Counted from the first letter of the stretch, positions 20,640 through 33,700 are shown. The stretch: DNA of 64,000 bases from Podocnemis expansa (GCA_007922195.1 ML681995.1:21083801-21147800), one strand, 5' to 3'. The notes: generated by a model from the sequence alone, not told the origin. Program-made: numbers and translations.

Positions 20640-21068
20640 TTAAGGCTATGTCCACACGTACATCATTATTTCGAAATAACTCATTTCGAAATGAGTTATT
20701 TTGAAATAAAGTCCTTATTTCAAAATAAGTTCATTCGAATTAAGGGAAATCATGCTTTTGAAATAGACCTTGTTTTGAAATGGTTATTTTGAAACAAGGC
20801 CATTCGGACATGTTTCGAAACAGTTGGTTCAAAACAATGGTGGTGTTTCGAAGCAACGTGTCCAAACGCCATTGTTTTGAAACAACTTTTTCGAAACTAC
20901 AGCTATTTGGATTAGATGTGAGGTTTAACGGTTTCAAAATAATGGCTGTTATTTTGAAACAACGGATCCCGTTGTTTCAAAATAACGGTGCGTCGTGTGG
21001 ACATGCTGCTTCTTATTTCGAAACAACCTCTGTTGTTTTGAAATAAGCCTGTTTGGACATACCCTAAC
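20640..21068. mobile_element. Inverted-repeat element packed with TTTCGAAA palindromes
   Basis: The left end ttaaggctatgtccacacg and the right end gtttggacataccctaa are inverted repeats. The interior repeats the palindrome tttcgaaa or its variant ttttgaaa more than a dozen times, often as atttcgaaataa. It has no coding capacity. The superfamily could not be settled because the target duplication is unclear. Confidence 0.65.
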
Positions 21069-21305
21069 AGAATAAGGAAAGCAGATGTTTAAAGCTTCTC
21101 TCTCTCCTTTACTGTAAGGCAGTTTCTCAGAATCTTTATCAACCTATTGCTGCTTGGCTTCCTGAAAGCTTTAAGGAAAAAGAACTTGCCTTCTTATTTT
21201 TGTGGTGTGGATCACAGTGGTGTGTAATGTAACTGGGAGGGGGTACAGCACTCTCTATATACTTATTCAGAGCTTGTCTGACTTTCTACACAGGTTTTGC
21301 AGTGT

Positions 21306-21604
21306 GACAGGTTCTGGAGTAGCAGTGTTGTTAATTTAGTTCAGCGAAACAAACAGATTGTCGTTCGGTACTTTTAAAGACTAACACATTTATTTAACAC
21401 CTGAGCTTTCTGTGAGTGTAATCCCACTTCATTAGACGCATGAAACAGAAACTGCAGTATGTTAATATGGAGAAGGCTGAACGCTAGAGCGTACGGCAGT
21501 TTCTGTTTCATGCATCTGATGAAGTGGGATAATACCCACAAAAGCTTATGCATTAAATAACTTTGTTAGTCTTTGAAAGTGCCACAGGATTCCTTGTTAG
21601 TTTA
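21306..21604. repeat. Foldback-family repeat, long palindromic copy
   Basis: The arms run gtacttttaaagactaacac..cccacttcattagacgc and gcatctgatgaagtggg..gttagtctttgaaagtgcc. An inner inverted pair, gaaacagaaactgcagta and cggcagtttctgtttcatg, surrounds the centre near 21455. Confidence 0.72.
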
Positions 21605-22930
21605 GGTACTACTTTAACCGAATTATAAACTTTTAACTCATTCTTCTTGTCTATGTGCATTACAGCAGTCTTTAATTACATCACCACTCTTTTCCATAGA
21701 ACTCCTGCCTTAATCAAGGCACGGGATGGGTGTACAAGAGAGCAGAAAGAGTTTTCTAGCATGCTACAGCCAGCCCTCATGGCATGCTTCTGTAAGAAGG
21801 ATGATGTGGAAGTTGTGTCTCTTGGGTTCAATTCTCACTTTTGCAGGTTCCTAGCTTCAGGGCTGCCTGGTTAAATCAATATGCTGAGATCTTTTAATGC
21901 TATAGAAGTGCAATGCAGTCTTTTGTGGTTTTGTGTGTGCATGCACACGTAATCTGATTCCATGGAGGAGCTGCTGCCCCATCTCGCTTCCACAGTCTTT
22001 CCAAGTTCAACTTTTTTAAAATCTTGTAGTCTCCAGTTAACGTATGTGCTTCTACAGTAGCCATCACCTTTATTGGATGCTTCCATTGACACGTACCTGT
22101 AGAGCTGAGAGGGAAGGGGAAATGAAAGGAAGCCTCAAAGTAAAACATTGTGTCTTCTCTGTAAGGTGATTGGAGGGGAAATCATCCATTAAGTACAATG
22201 TATTACAATGATCTGAGTTAGCTGAAGACTTTATTACCACAAGACAGAAAGTGGATCGGATAAGGCACATTATCATATAAATTCCTGACTCAAATATCCA
22301 TGTGGTAAAATACCTAGACATGGTGGCAGGTCAGAGGGAGGAGAGGTCAGAGCTGGAGCTAAGGAAGGAAAGTTGGAAGGAATAAGAAGAACAGAGAGAG
22401 AGTGAAGGACTAAGAATGGTAAATGCTTATTGAAAGGTGGAGGGGGAGATTGTACAAGGAGCATTAGTGATTTTAATTATTCTTTTAAAAAAGGTAAAAC
22501 TTCAAAAAGACAGTCCACCTGCATGCTGTAGACTTGTTTGCCCTTGCATTTTAGGTGGTCTCATTCTGGAGGAGAAGAGTGGAGAGGCTGGTTTGAGCAG
22601 CATCTATAGGCAGAAACTGGGGTTGGTTTAGCAGCCCCTGCCTATGAGTAGCAGGCTGTCAGAACAGCTTACACTTGCTGTGCTGGGGATGGGATGCCTG
22701 GTTTCGTTTTAAGTTTTCTTATGATGCTGATCCTGCCTTTCTGAATATGTGAATAGATGGTTTTCATGTGGTAAGAGGAACATGCAGGTGCTTAAAAGAG
22801 CCTTGAGGCTTTGTTAAATTTGAAGAGTTTGTTGCATCTTTGATGGATTTAGGAACACAGAAGGAGCCATGCTGGTTCAGACCCATGGTCTAGCTCATTC
22901 AGTATCGTGTCGGTAACAAATGGCTTTAGA

Positions 22931-23352
22931 AAAGGGATTCTCAACCTTCATGTTGTGACACAGTTGGCAGCCCCCCAACAACCATGCACGACACAGGGCG
23001 CCCCCCAATTGCAGAAAAGAAATGCTGCCGTTGCTAGTTTTGGTGACACCGCAAACTGCAGCTGCTGAAGCCTTTCTGGCCATCGAGGCTTCCCCTAGCA
23101 CCAGGAGTTTCAGTGGCACCACTAGTTCCCCAACACTGAGGCTTTCTCCTGCCACAGTGGGTTTTGGTGACAGCATTGACACCTGACCCCCCACTCCCAC
23201 TGCAGCTCACAGTAGCATGACCTCCCCTACTGCTGGAAGAAAGTCCCTGCTGCCAACATTGTTTTGGTGGCAGGGGGTTTCTTTTGGCAGGGGGTGACGC
23301 GCTGAGCCGTATGTTGTGACGCACTGACATATTGCATGCAGCTGTTGAGAAG
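22931..23352. mobile_element. hAT-like element
   Basis: Ends are agggattctcaacc and gctgttgagaag; the interior includes two phrases of the type ttgtgacgcactgac, at both sides. No intact gene. The target duplication is not clear. Confidence 0.5.
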
Positions 23353-23626
23353 AACATATGTAAGACCTCTGTAGTAGGTGGAGGTGGAATTTCTGTCCCC
23401 CACATTGCTCTCATTCTAATCTCTAATAGTTTGAGATTGGTTTAAATCCTGAAGTGTGATGTTTAATGTCCCTTCACATAAGCTATAACAGTGCTGAAAT
23501 TCTTATCTGTATTATTTTCTGACCTCTCTTTAATTCCTGATAAATTCTTGGCATCAGTTATTTATTCTGACAGTGTGCAGTCTGATGTCCCTTCTCATTT
23601 CATGTGTTTTCACTGGTGTTCTAGGT

Positions 23627-23835
23627 CAGTGTTTCCCAACCAGTGTGCCATGGCACACAGGTGTGCCCTCAGGCCTGAGCAGGTGTGCCACAGAAGTTTT
23701 TGAAAAACTACTGGAAGAGTTCTGGATTGACTCATGAATATTCATGAGTTCATTTGGAGACTATATGGTGGTGTGCCTCAAAATAATTTAACGTTTCAAG
23801 GTGTGCCATGGCAGAAAAGAGATTGGAAAACACTG
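23627..23835. mobile_element. hAT-like miniature element with near-perfect target duplication
   Basis: The element runs CAGTGTTTCCCAACCAGTG ... GGAAAACACTG, 209 bases, with tgtgccatggca near each end. The flanks are ttctaggt and ttctagat, 7 of 8 identical. Confidence 0.78.
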
Positions 23836-24283
23836 TTCTAGATAGAGAACTTGACAAGTTGATACTGAAACAGGTATATAGCACTTTGTGAAATGACTTT
23901 TTGTTTCTTTGGAAATGATTTTAAATTTAAATTCTCTAAAATTCACAATTTTTGCACCTGATATTTCACAGTTTTCCAGGGATATGGAATGGGGTGGGGA
24001 GAGTGGAGAGCTCTTTTTATAGTGCCACATCAGAGGGGGTGTTTTTGTTGTTTTTTAACCGGCTCTATGTAGTCTGGCTTACTATAGATTTGCATACAGG
24101 TCTGGTCCCTTTTAAGGGCTGAAGCTTGTAGAAAGTATCTCTGCAAATAGTGTAGTGGCTAGCACATCTGCTTCTATTTTATTCTATCTACTACTGTCAT
24201 TCACTGAAGGTTTTGCTGGTCTTCTGATTGGCTGTACCTGCACCTTCACCCTGTATGCCTTCTTCCTGCTTTTGCCAGTTTTG

Positions 24284-24318
24284 GTTTCCTTTCTGTTGCT
24301 CTGCTAAGTTTCCTTTCT
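24284..24318 (-). promoter_or_regulatory. Two tandem IRF-like elements upstream of RIGI
   Basis: The 11-mer GTTTCCTTTCT occurs at 24284-24294 and 24308-24318, exactly 24 bases apart. On the minus strand each reads AGAAAGGAAAC, which fits the IRF core AANNGAAA. They lie about 325-360 bases before the RIGI start codon. RIG-I is interferon-inducible in other vertebrates. Function here is inference. Confidence 0.45.
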
Positions 24319-24477
24319 CCGCCCAATCCCTAACCCTGTAGCTGGGGCTCTTTCTCTCCTCTCTCTGTCTGAATCAGCTGATTTCCAGTAAGTCTTTGTC
24401 AGCTGTGAGCTTGCGCTGAGGCTGTTTCCTTCTTCGAAAGGTCTCAGAGGGAATCTGCCTTCCTCGTTTTTGCTTGG

Positions 24478-24487
24478 GTTTCACTTC
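24478..24487 (-). promoter_or_regulatory. IRF-like element near RIGI
   Basis: On the minus strand it reads GAAGTGAAAC, a fit to the IRF core AANNGAAA, 155 bases before the start codon. It may lie in the proximal promoter or the 5' UTR. Confidence 0.45.
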
Positions 24488-24641
24488 TGCAGAGGAGGAA
24501 GCAGGGGCAGCATCCACCTGTAGCAGCTACCAGGTGCATTGAAAGGATTTTCTGCCTGCAGGAGAAGCAGCTAGGGTAAAGGACAAAAAGGGAAGCTGGG
24601 AATTAGTTCTGCAGGGACTGCGACTGGAAAGCTGGAACACA

Positions 24642-24747
24642 ATGAGTGCAGAGCAGAAAAAAAGCTTACAGTGCTTCCGGCATTACATTGAGAAGACACT
24701 GAATCCTGTCTATGTGCTGGGCAACATGACGGAATGGCTCTCTGATG
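24642..24747 (+). CDS. RIGI: RIGI exon 1 (CARD1, residues 1-35)
   Basis: ATG at 24642 lies in context aacacaATGa. The exon encodes [20 protein letters not shown]... to WLSD and one base of the next codon; donor at 24748. Ser8, a regulatory phosphorylation site in human, is present. Confidence 0.93.
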
Positions 24748-27700
24748 GTGAGATGCTGGCCTGCTGTGGGTGGGTGCCCTAGGTATGCTGTAGCCAAGCA
24801 CCATGGGACACCATCTCTTACCCCTTAATGACTGCTCCTCTCCTGGAGATTAGTGACACTTTCCTTCTGTCTGGAGAAATCCAGGGCTGTCAGTTCACTT
24901 CTCTCCTCTATCACTTCTGTTTGTTTGCCCCTCTTTGCCCATTCTGTTATCTCCTCTTTAATTACATCCCATCTAATGAAGGTATTTCTACTGAGTGGTG
25001 GTTTAAAAACTGATAAATTTGGGCCAAGGGGAGAATACCATTTTCATTGGTAAATTGATGGTGGCTTAATACAGATAACGAGAGGACTGAACAGAAGTGG
25101 CAATTTTTTTGTGAAATGTTTGAGACTTGTATGTGACACAGTGCTACAAATAAGCAGCCCTCTGGCACTTTTAAAGACTAACAAATTTATTTATCTTCAT
25201 GGGAGCAAATCCCACTTCATCAGATGAAGGTTCCCCATCTTCAAGTGTCTGACAAAGTGGGATTTTCTCCCACAAAAGCTGGTGTGATAAATATATTTTT
25301 TAGTCTTTAAAAGTGCCAGCAGGGCTTTGTTTTGTTGCACCCAGTTTGTTTTGTTGAACTAGAAAAATGTGGCTTCTCCTTCGGAATAATCAGTGCTCAG
25401 TTTTTATGTTTAGTCATTTGGGAGCTCTGTCTAGACTTGGCTGGCACTAAATATCTGGAGAAATGAACATTCATTCCTTGGTGTATGACTTGTGTCCTCT
25501 TCTAAGGGGCAGCCTTCCTGCTCTTGGGGCAGGAACTACGTTGGTGTTCTGTTTGTACAGCAGCTAGCACAATGGGTCCATGACTGGGGCTCCAGCCTCA
25601 TATTGCACAACACCAAAATGATGATGAGGGCAAACCTATCCACTAAGTAATGCTGCTGCTTTTGCTGCTGCATACAAGCTTTGGCAGATGACGGGTGCAA
25701 ACGGGTCAATGTGGTACCCACCTCAAAACACAGCTTTGGGATTAACAGTACAGCATCAGTCTAATGGCCCAAAATGCACTGGGTTCTTTACAGATCATGT
25801 GAAATGCAAGGCTTATGATTTTCAAAGCCAACTAGCAGATTTAGCCATGTAGCTCAGTGACAGACACCTTTGCAAACCACTGTCACCTCAGATGTGACAA
25901 GCCAACTACAGCAAGTAACAAGGCATCTACAAAGAGCTCATAACTTGCAAATTCCATTGCCTTTGTAAGGTCTATACATGCATCACTTTTAAAGAATAAT
26001 ATATTTATATTGAAGTATATTTTGTGGACATGGAGTAGAAATTAATCAATGGGAGAATGTTTTGATGGTGACCCATCTGGGTGAGAGGGGAATTGTCAGA
26101 TTGCATTGCTTAGCCGGTGAGGTAGTGTCAGGCTCAGTTATTTAGCTTTACTGAACTAGACTAACACGGCTGCCCCTTTGGATGTTACTTAGCTTTGTGT
26201 GACTAAGGCCTAGTCTACGCTAGAAAATCAGATTGGCATAACTGTCACCTAGGGGCATGAAAAGTCCACACCCCGGGGTGGCTAATTAAGCTGACTGAAG
26301 TCCCTGGGTAAACCATGTGAGGTCAACAGAACATTTCTTCTTCTTCTTCGAGTGATTGCTCATGTGCATACTAATAGCACCTGCGGGGTTAACTGTGGAG
26401 TGCCCCCCGCAGTGTCACCCTTGTGGCACATGGGGTAAAGTATAATTTGGCAGGTCCCAGAACCCTCTTTAATTGGCAGGCCCCCCTCACACACCCCAGC
26501 TACTGCCCTCCAAATGCCTACCTCTCCACCCCAGCTACTGCCCCCACACACCTACCCTCCACCCCAGCTACTGCTGCCCAAATTCCTGCCCCCCACCCCA
26601 GCTACCCCAAAGGTACTACCCCCCCATCAGAGTCTTCCCCCATGTCCTCCTCAGCCCTGATCCAGACCCCTTATTCCTGCCCCAGTCCCTCAGGCCTCCC
26701 TTACCTGAGTTGCCAACGTGGCTGAGGAGCCGGGCTTAGGGAAGGGAGGCTGCAGGTGGTGCTGGCCGGCCAGTGAGAGGGGACTCAGGCATGAGACTGG
26801 ATCCAGGCTGCAAATGCTGCTGGGCCCAGCAGGAAGGAGTGGGGCCCACTGCAGGCTCTGGGGGAAGGAAGGGAGGCATGGCCAGGCTCGCCGTGGCCCA
26901 TTCCCTGAGCCGGCCCTAGGGGAACATACTGGAACGCCAAATTCTGGTGCATTCTTTCTATTTTTAGAGGGTCCTGGAACACAGTGTCCCAGCATGTTCC
27001 CCAATTTTTAGGGGCTCCGGAATGCTGCCCCCTAAAAATGAGGAGGGGAGGCTGGAACACCATTCCTGGATGTTTCAGCTAACTTTAACCCCTGGTGCTA
27101 CAGTATATTAGCTTCTGCCAACACTTCCCTCTCTGTTTCCTTCTTATTGCCTGTGGTAGTTGCTGGTTCTTGCTCCAGTAAATATTCCCCTGTTCAGACT
27201 ATTGTTCTTTAGAGTACCAGGCTGTAAATAGTCATTATTGTAGTCAGTTTAAATAGTTATAGATTTAAGCTTAGAGTGCTGAGTGAAAGACTGTTTGTGC
27301 TCCCTGTCTGGCACTTTGGGGGGTGGGAAAGGAGGACATGCTGGGTTCCAAGTCATGTGGCTTCTGCAGCAAGGCTATGCCTAAGGATGACCCACATTCA
27401 GCATGCCTGAAGTGTTTGGGCTTGTCCCCGTTAAATGAGTGATGCATGATCTATAGGAGCTTTAAGCCAAGGAAACAGAAGGAGAGGGCCCAATGCCTAA
27501 AACTCTCTCTGATGGAAGAAGCTCTTCCCCAAATGCCTTGGACAAAGGCCCCAGCATCTTGGTGTGCAGCACCCTGGAAGCGGTGAAATGGCCACATCCT
27601 ATAGAACCATGGCACCAACACAACTTGCTGGCACCAGCAAAAACCCACAGCATCTAATGGCACTGGGCTCCTTCACTGGTGCCACAGAAGAAGAGGCACA

Positions 27701-30700
27701 AGAGGGGCTGTTCTCCCCCAAACCTGGGATCTCTCTGGGACCATTAGTGGGCCACACTAGCTCAGGAAAAAAGAGCGTGGTACTATCAACCTCAGCACTG
27801 TGAAGGGTACCGTCAAGGCTGGTATCTGTTGCATCTCGTACTCAAATTTTGGATGAGGACCTGCAACCTCCCTCCATGCCAGACACATTGAAGGTGGCAT
27901 GGGAGCTCATTGAGGAAAATGGCTCTGCCAGCCCAGGCCAGCTCCCTCTGGCACCTAAGGCCACCATGATGCCAGTGAACAGCAAGCAGCCCTACTCCCT
28001 AAACAGAGCCAGCCTCAGCACCGTTCCCAAGTGCCATCAAGAATTACACTGCTATGGTCACCCCAGAGCAGTTCTCACTGGAGTCAGAGACTGAATCAAT
28101 TGCCTCAAGGAGGAGCTAGGCCCAAACAGAGCAGCACCAGCACAGAGCCCTGCGACAACAATGGCTTTTCTGGACACCTTGGGTGTACCTCCAAGCTCAG
28201 GGGTCCTACATGGGCCACTCTCACTTGATGGCCTCAGTGTCCACACGTCACCCAGCTTAATCAGTGAGTGCTCCTCCAGATGACGTTTCAGAGCTGGACA
28301 TAGATGAGGGCAAAAGCAGAGAACCCAGCACCGAGAAAGGTGACACAGCACTTTGGTGCTGAGATCCAGACTCTGGCACTGCAGAAAGTATCCTCATCCT
28401 CGTGTCTGAATGAGGTGGTGGTGAGGGTGACCCTGGTGACCTTCCGTGATGACAGCAAGCAAATTGGAAATTGCTGTGCAGGGTGGCTCGGAATATGGGC
28501 CTGCAGGCCAAAGAGGTGACACGGATCTAAATTTGGTCTCAGAAGGCTCATCCTGAGTGGCTCTGCCCCAGTCAAGACAAGCAATGCACCATGAGTCTGT
28601 GGCAGCTCTCAGCCTATCTACTACCAACAGCAAAAAGGGTGGGAAGATATTTTTTGCCCTGACGAGGGTTTGAACATGTCTATACTCACCCCACTTCCAG
28701 GTTCATTTGTGGTGGCAGAGGTCAATGAATGGGAACAGCAAGGCCAACAGGGCTCTACACAAAAGGCCAAGCATGCTAAGAAGGGAACGTGGTGTCATGC
28801 ACAATATTACAATTGGTCCTAGATGTGGCAGATGCAGCCAGTCATGCCATGACTGCAGGGGTGGCAGTGAGAAGGAACTCTTGGCTCCATGCATCCAGTC
28901 TGCTACAAGAGGACCTCAACTTTCAGGGCCTAGACTTTTCTCCTCAAAACCGGACCCTACAATGCAAAACTTAAAGGACTCTTGGGCCATTCTTAAGTCC
29001 TTGGGTCTCCACACTCCAGCCCCCACCTCTCCCCTGAGAAAGCATTTCAAGTCTCAGAACTGGCTGGCTTCTCAAAAGCCAGAATCCAAACTTTCATGAA
29101 AGCAGCGCTGTGCTCCACAAAGATTATTCTTGGTCAATGGATTCATTGTGCTTCTTGTCACACCTGTTGTTCTCAAAATAGCTTTTTGTTTCTCTTCACA
29201 TACGAGACGAAACTTTGTCTTGTTCTAAAAGTCCCCTTTTACCTTTAATCGGTTTCAATTGTTTGCTGTTGCCTTCGGTGATTTTCCATTCAAAGTCTTA
29301 GGGCTTGCCTACACGTAGAAGTTTAAACACTGCAATCATGCCATGGTAACACTTCAGCACAGACCCCACGACCTATGTCAATAAGAGGAGTTTGAAGTAA
29401 TCCACCTTCCTGAGAGGTGGTAGCTAAATCAACAGGAAAGACAGTTGCTTACCTGTAACTGGTGTTCTTCGAGATGTCTTGCTCATGTCCATTCCAGTTA
29501 GGTTTGTGCGTACCACATGCATGAGCCACAAGAAGATTTTTTCCCCAGGAGCATCTGTCCGGTCAGCTGTGGAGCCCCCTACATTGCCATCCTTGCAGCA
29601 CACTATACAAGCTCTTGCTGACTTTCCCCTTCCAGTTCCTTCTTGATGAATGTCTGAGAGGGGAGGAAGTGGGCGGGTATTGAATGGACATGAGCAACAT
29701 ATCTCAAAGAACACCAGTTACAGATAAGCAACCATCTTTTCTTCTTCAAGTAACTGCGCATGTATATTCCAATTGCGTGATTCCCAAACTTTACTATTTT
29801 GGAGGCCGGGGTTGGACATCACTTGTTCATGGACCACAGGACCGCCAGTCTGCATGAAGCATCCCCTCTGGCTTTCTGCGTGAGGGCATAGTGGGACACA
29901 AAGGTATGCACCGACAACCACGTTGTCACCCTGCAGACGTCCTGAATAGGAACATGTGCTAGGAAAGCTGACAGTGATGCTTGTGCCCTCGTCAAGTGAG
30001 CAGTTACCACCAGAACAGGCACTTTTGTGATACTGTAACACTCAGGCTGGATGAAGGGCCAGTCGATCTCATCACTGGTCTGACCTGTTCTGTAGTTGAC
30101 CAAATTTTGAAGTTTGTGGAGAAGCACGCACTTTATTAGATCAGAAAATTACTATTGATAAGGTAAACTCAAGTTTGCATTTGATTTGTTGAATTGTAAC
30201 CATTTGTTTCCACCACACTCACTTGTTAAACCTTTACTTTTTCTAAACCTCCATTCGTTTTGTGACAAGTGCTCACAAGTGCTGTGTGGGTTTACAGGAG
30301 CAGTGGTTTAAGCTAAAACTGCTATGTTGGGGTACATTGTATCTTAGGGGGATGAGGATTTGGAATTTCTGGGGGAGCTGGTGTCAGGGTGCATTTGTTG
30401 TTACTGAAAGCTGAAGTTTGTGATTCCATAGCCCAGGGAAAGTTGCTTGGACGACTGAAATGCTGGTGGTCTTAAGGAACTGATACCAAGGCAGGTGTCC
30501 TGTCATTGGATTCTTGGAGTGATGCAACACTCAGTCCTGGGGTCCCCAAAAATTGTTTGACTCGCTTTAATTTCAGTGAGACTTGTGCAATGAAATCCCT
30601 TTGTCAGCTTTCTCAGTTTCAACCAAGAACTTGCAGTCTGAATTTAGGATTAATTTGGGTGTTACCAGATATTTTCTCACTCATAAGGTGCCTGTGTTTC

Positions 30701-33700
30701 CTCTCCTTGCCTCTGGAAGTGCAATTTAAAGCAAATATCTGTCATCTAAATATATGCAGTATCATTTTAGAGCCTGCAACACTCTGGATGAGGCATGGTT
30801 CCTGCTGCTGTCAGCACACTAGAGATCTACAATTTTGACTTATTCAGATCTGATTTCTTTACAGATGTCCGAGAAAGAATTCAGACTGCAGAAGCGAAGG
30901 GGGTGACTGCTGCTGCGGCTCTGTTTGTTGACACCATTCTGCAGCTAGACTCAGAAGGATGGTTTCGTGGCTTTCTAGATGCATTGAGTGAAGCAGGTTT
31001 GTTTTCCATGAGTAAAGCTGGAAGTGTTAATGTTTCCTGTTTTTTCGTGTTGTCTGGGAATTTACTGCTTGTGAAAGGTGCTGGATTGATCACCCTGGAC
31101 AGTGAAAACCCTTTAATCCCATAGTTCAAGTTATAGCAGTACAAACTTCTCCACAAGCATGCTTCTACTTTTTGCTCTCTGAACCAGCTATTTGGGTTGA
31201 GAGCAGAAGTTAATTTGGGCTGGCTTCTGGTAATGGAGGCCATGTGTGCCGACATGTGTTCTAATATGTTAGCATTTAATCACTTTTAAAAAGCCAGCCA
31301 ACAAAAACCCAATTACGTCTCTAGTCCTTAGAGTTGCAAAGAAAACCTGCAAAATCTGAACCATGTACCTGATGCAGTGAGGTCTGCAGATAGCCTGAGA
31401 CAGCAACTCCAAGAGGCATGAATTGCACCAGTTCTGAGGGCGTCTAATTATGATGGTTTAAAGAATCAAAACATGTTTAACTTTGTGTGCTGATCAAAGC
31501 AACAAGCTATATTATGAGGAGTTGCATAGTCTGCTTTTAGTAGTGTCTTGTTTTGGCTGACAGAAACTTGGCTTTTTGATAAAACTTAGGAGAGTAACGC
31601 TGTCATTCTTCCCCACACAGCACCTCCAATTTGACTATTAGTCTCCAAGTTCTGGTTCTGTCCTGAGACTGCCAGCAAAGTTGGTAGATAGTGCCAACAT
31701 GATAGGCTAGCTGTGTACTCGAGTGTAACAGAGGGCTGACTCTTACCTCATAATCTGTTCTCTACTAGTGAATGCTGTTGCCCCAGTGAGAGAGAATACA
31801 ACTTGATTTTAATATCCCAGACTGTATTTGCAAGGTTAGCAGTACGAAAAGTAAATCTTTTCACTTGTCAATTGAAGAAATTTGATTTGTGAGTCAATGA
31901 GACTTAATAAAAACAAAACCCCAACATTTGTTATTTTTCAGAGTTAAAACCATTCTCATGGTCAGGCATGAAAGAAATGTATAAGCATTTCTATTCTCTT
32001 GTTGATGGTCTTGCCTATTAGGAGCTTGCATGCAAATGTCTTGTTTGATTTTTGGGGATCAGTAACTCTGCCTAGAATGTGATTGTTAAACTGGCATGAA
32101 GTGAGTTTGTTTGCATAGGCAACTGAGTGAACTGCCAAAAATATGGATGCCATTTATGACTTCTGTATGATAGAGATGACTCTATGCTGCACTTTAAATT
32201 TGCGCTGGAGGACTCTTCCATAGAGGTTAGAGATGGAAAATGCCCCACTAGGTTATCTAGAGGAGGTGCGTTGTCTGCTCCATGTTATGTGATCATTCTG
32301 ATGTAAGCAGTTCCAAGCACTGAGGCTTCTACTGTTTCCCTTGGGAGGCTATTCGACAGCCCATCTGGAAAACAAAATACTATTTAATATCCTATGTTCC
32401 CGTTGGATAAATCAATTGCATCTGTAACAATGTGTTCAGATCTCATCACACCATCTTAAAAAATAGAGCAGAAATAGAAGGGATCCAGATTCTGGCAATC
32501 TGAGGTCTGGGAAGACCCTTATCAGTGCATTTTCTGACACTGCTATTTGAAACATTAGGCCAGGAGTTAATTCTCTGCTCCTGTGTTGGGCTGTAAAACT
32601 TATCGATGGTCTCGAGTCTCAGATTAAAAATTAGCATTCCCATCCTGCTCAATGGAGGGAAGATTGAAAGAGCTGAGTTTTAGTCTGGAAGAGTGGAGAT
32701 AGAGGGGACATGATAACAGTTTTCAAGTACCAAAGAGTTTGTCGCTAGACGGAGGGAGAAAAATTATTCTCCTTAACGGCTGATGATAGGACAAGAAGCA
32801 ATGGCCCTAAACCACAGTAAGGGAGGATTAGGTTGGACATTAGGAAAAAATTGCTAACTGTCAGGGTGATTAACCACTGGAATAAATTGCCTAGGCAGGT
32901 TGTGGAATCGCCATCACTGGAAGGTTTTAAGAGTAGATAAGACAAACACCTGTCAGGGATGGTTTAAGAGGGTACTTGGTCTTGCTGTGAGTGTAGGGGA
33001 CTGCATTCGATGACATCTCGTGGTCCTTTCCAGATTCTATGATTCTGTTAGAGCTACTCTGGATGACAATTCAGGTTAAAGCCTATTGTGAGATCAACAT
33101 TTCATTCTGGTCCTTCAAGAAAAATAGGGAGTTGTAATGTAGATAAGCAGAACCCTTTTCTCTCCTCCCACTTCTAAATGTCTGCCTCCCTTGTATGAAG
33201 CAGAATTTTTTTTGAAAGTTTCAGCTAAAACAGTTTATTTTTGTGAATGCGAGTAGGGAAAAATGCCATTGTTTCGTTCAGATTACTTTTTAAAAATAAT
33301 CTGTTAACTGAGCAGTTCTGGCCCCCCCATGCTTCGCCACAGGGACTTGAAATTTTGACAGGGGATCAGGCTGGTGTGAACAGGGGGCTTTTTGCTGTTC
33401 CCAGGAAACTCCTCCTAAATTTGGACAAGTTATAAGCCTTTGAAGACTTTGTTCACACATGTGAAGTAGAGCTTTGTTAGAATTTGGCAGCCCAGTCTGA
33501 GCACCTAGTTTGCAATATGCGTGTTCCAGCCTCTCTCAGCTTCTGTGTGCATGTGATCCATCCCAACAGAGCAACTGAGCAAGCTTCATCCCAGAGTAAC
33601 ATGAACTGAAAACTTTTCCCATAATGCGCTTCCCTGCCAGCAGGATTGGGTGTGGCACTGGGCACTAGGACTAAGAACAGGGAGTCTGTCTCCTGTGCAC

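Larger units (their letters stand above)
11506..24250. other. TOPORS-RIGI intergenic region, repeat-filled, no gene seen
   Basis: I read both strands and found no exon with family resemblance. The identifiable content is transposon-derived: hAT-like elements, foldback copies, a TTTCGAAA-rich element, and an LTR-like repeat of unknown class. A (GT)n(GA)n microsatellite lies at about 13707-13732. Parts of 13040-15380 and 16070-17420 show nothing I can name. Confidence 0.55.
24748..30864 (+). other. RIGI: RIGI intron 1
   Basis: It contains a foldback copy (25145-25337), a foldback tail (26140-26182), DIRS-type fragments from about 26337 to 30127 in two orientations, and a GC-rich repeat at 26395-26935. 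Sequence 30130-30860 shows no feature I can name. Confidence 0.6.

Noticed and set aside
26423..26739. Pro/Ser-rich open frames of about 100 residues
   Set aside because: This is low-complexity repeat text (ccaccccagctactgcc units), not a gene.
29819..30127. Treating the recombinase-like frame as a host gene
   Set aside because: It is truncated, lacks a promoter or splice context, and abuts a DIRS terminal region.
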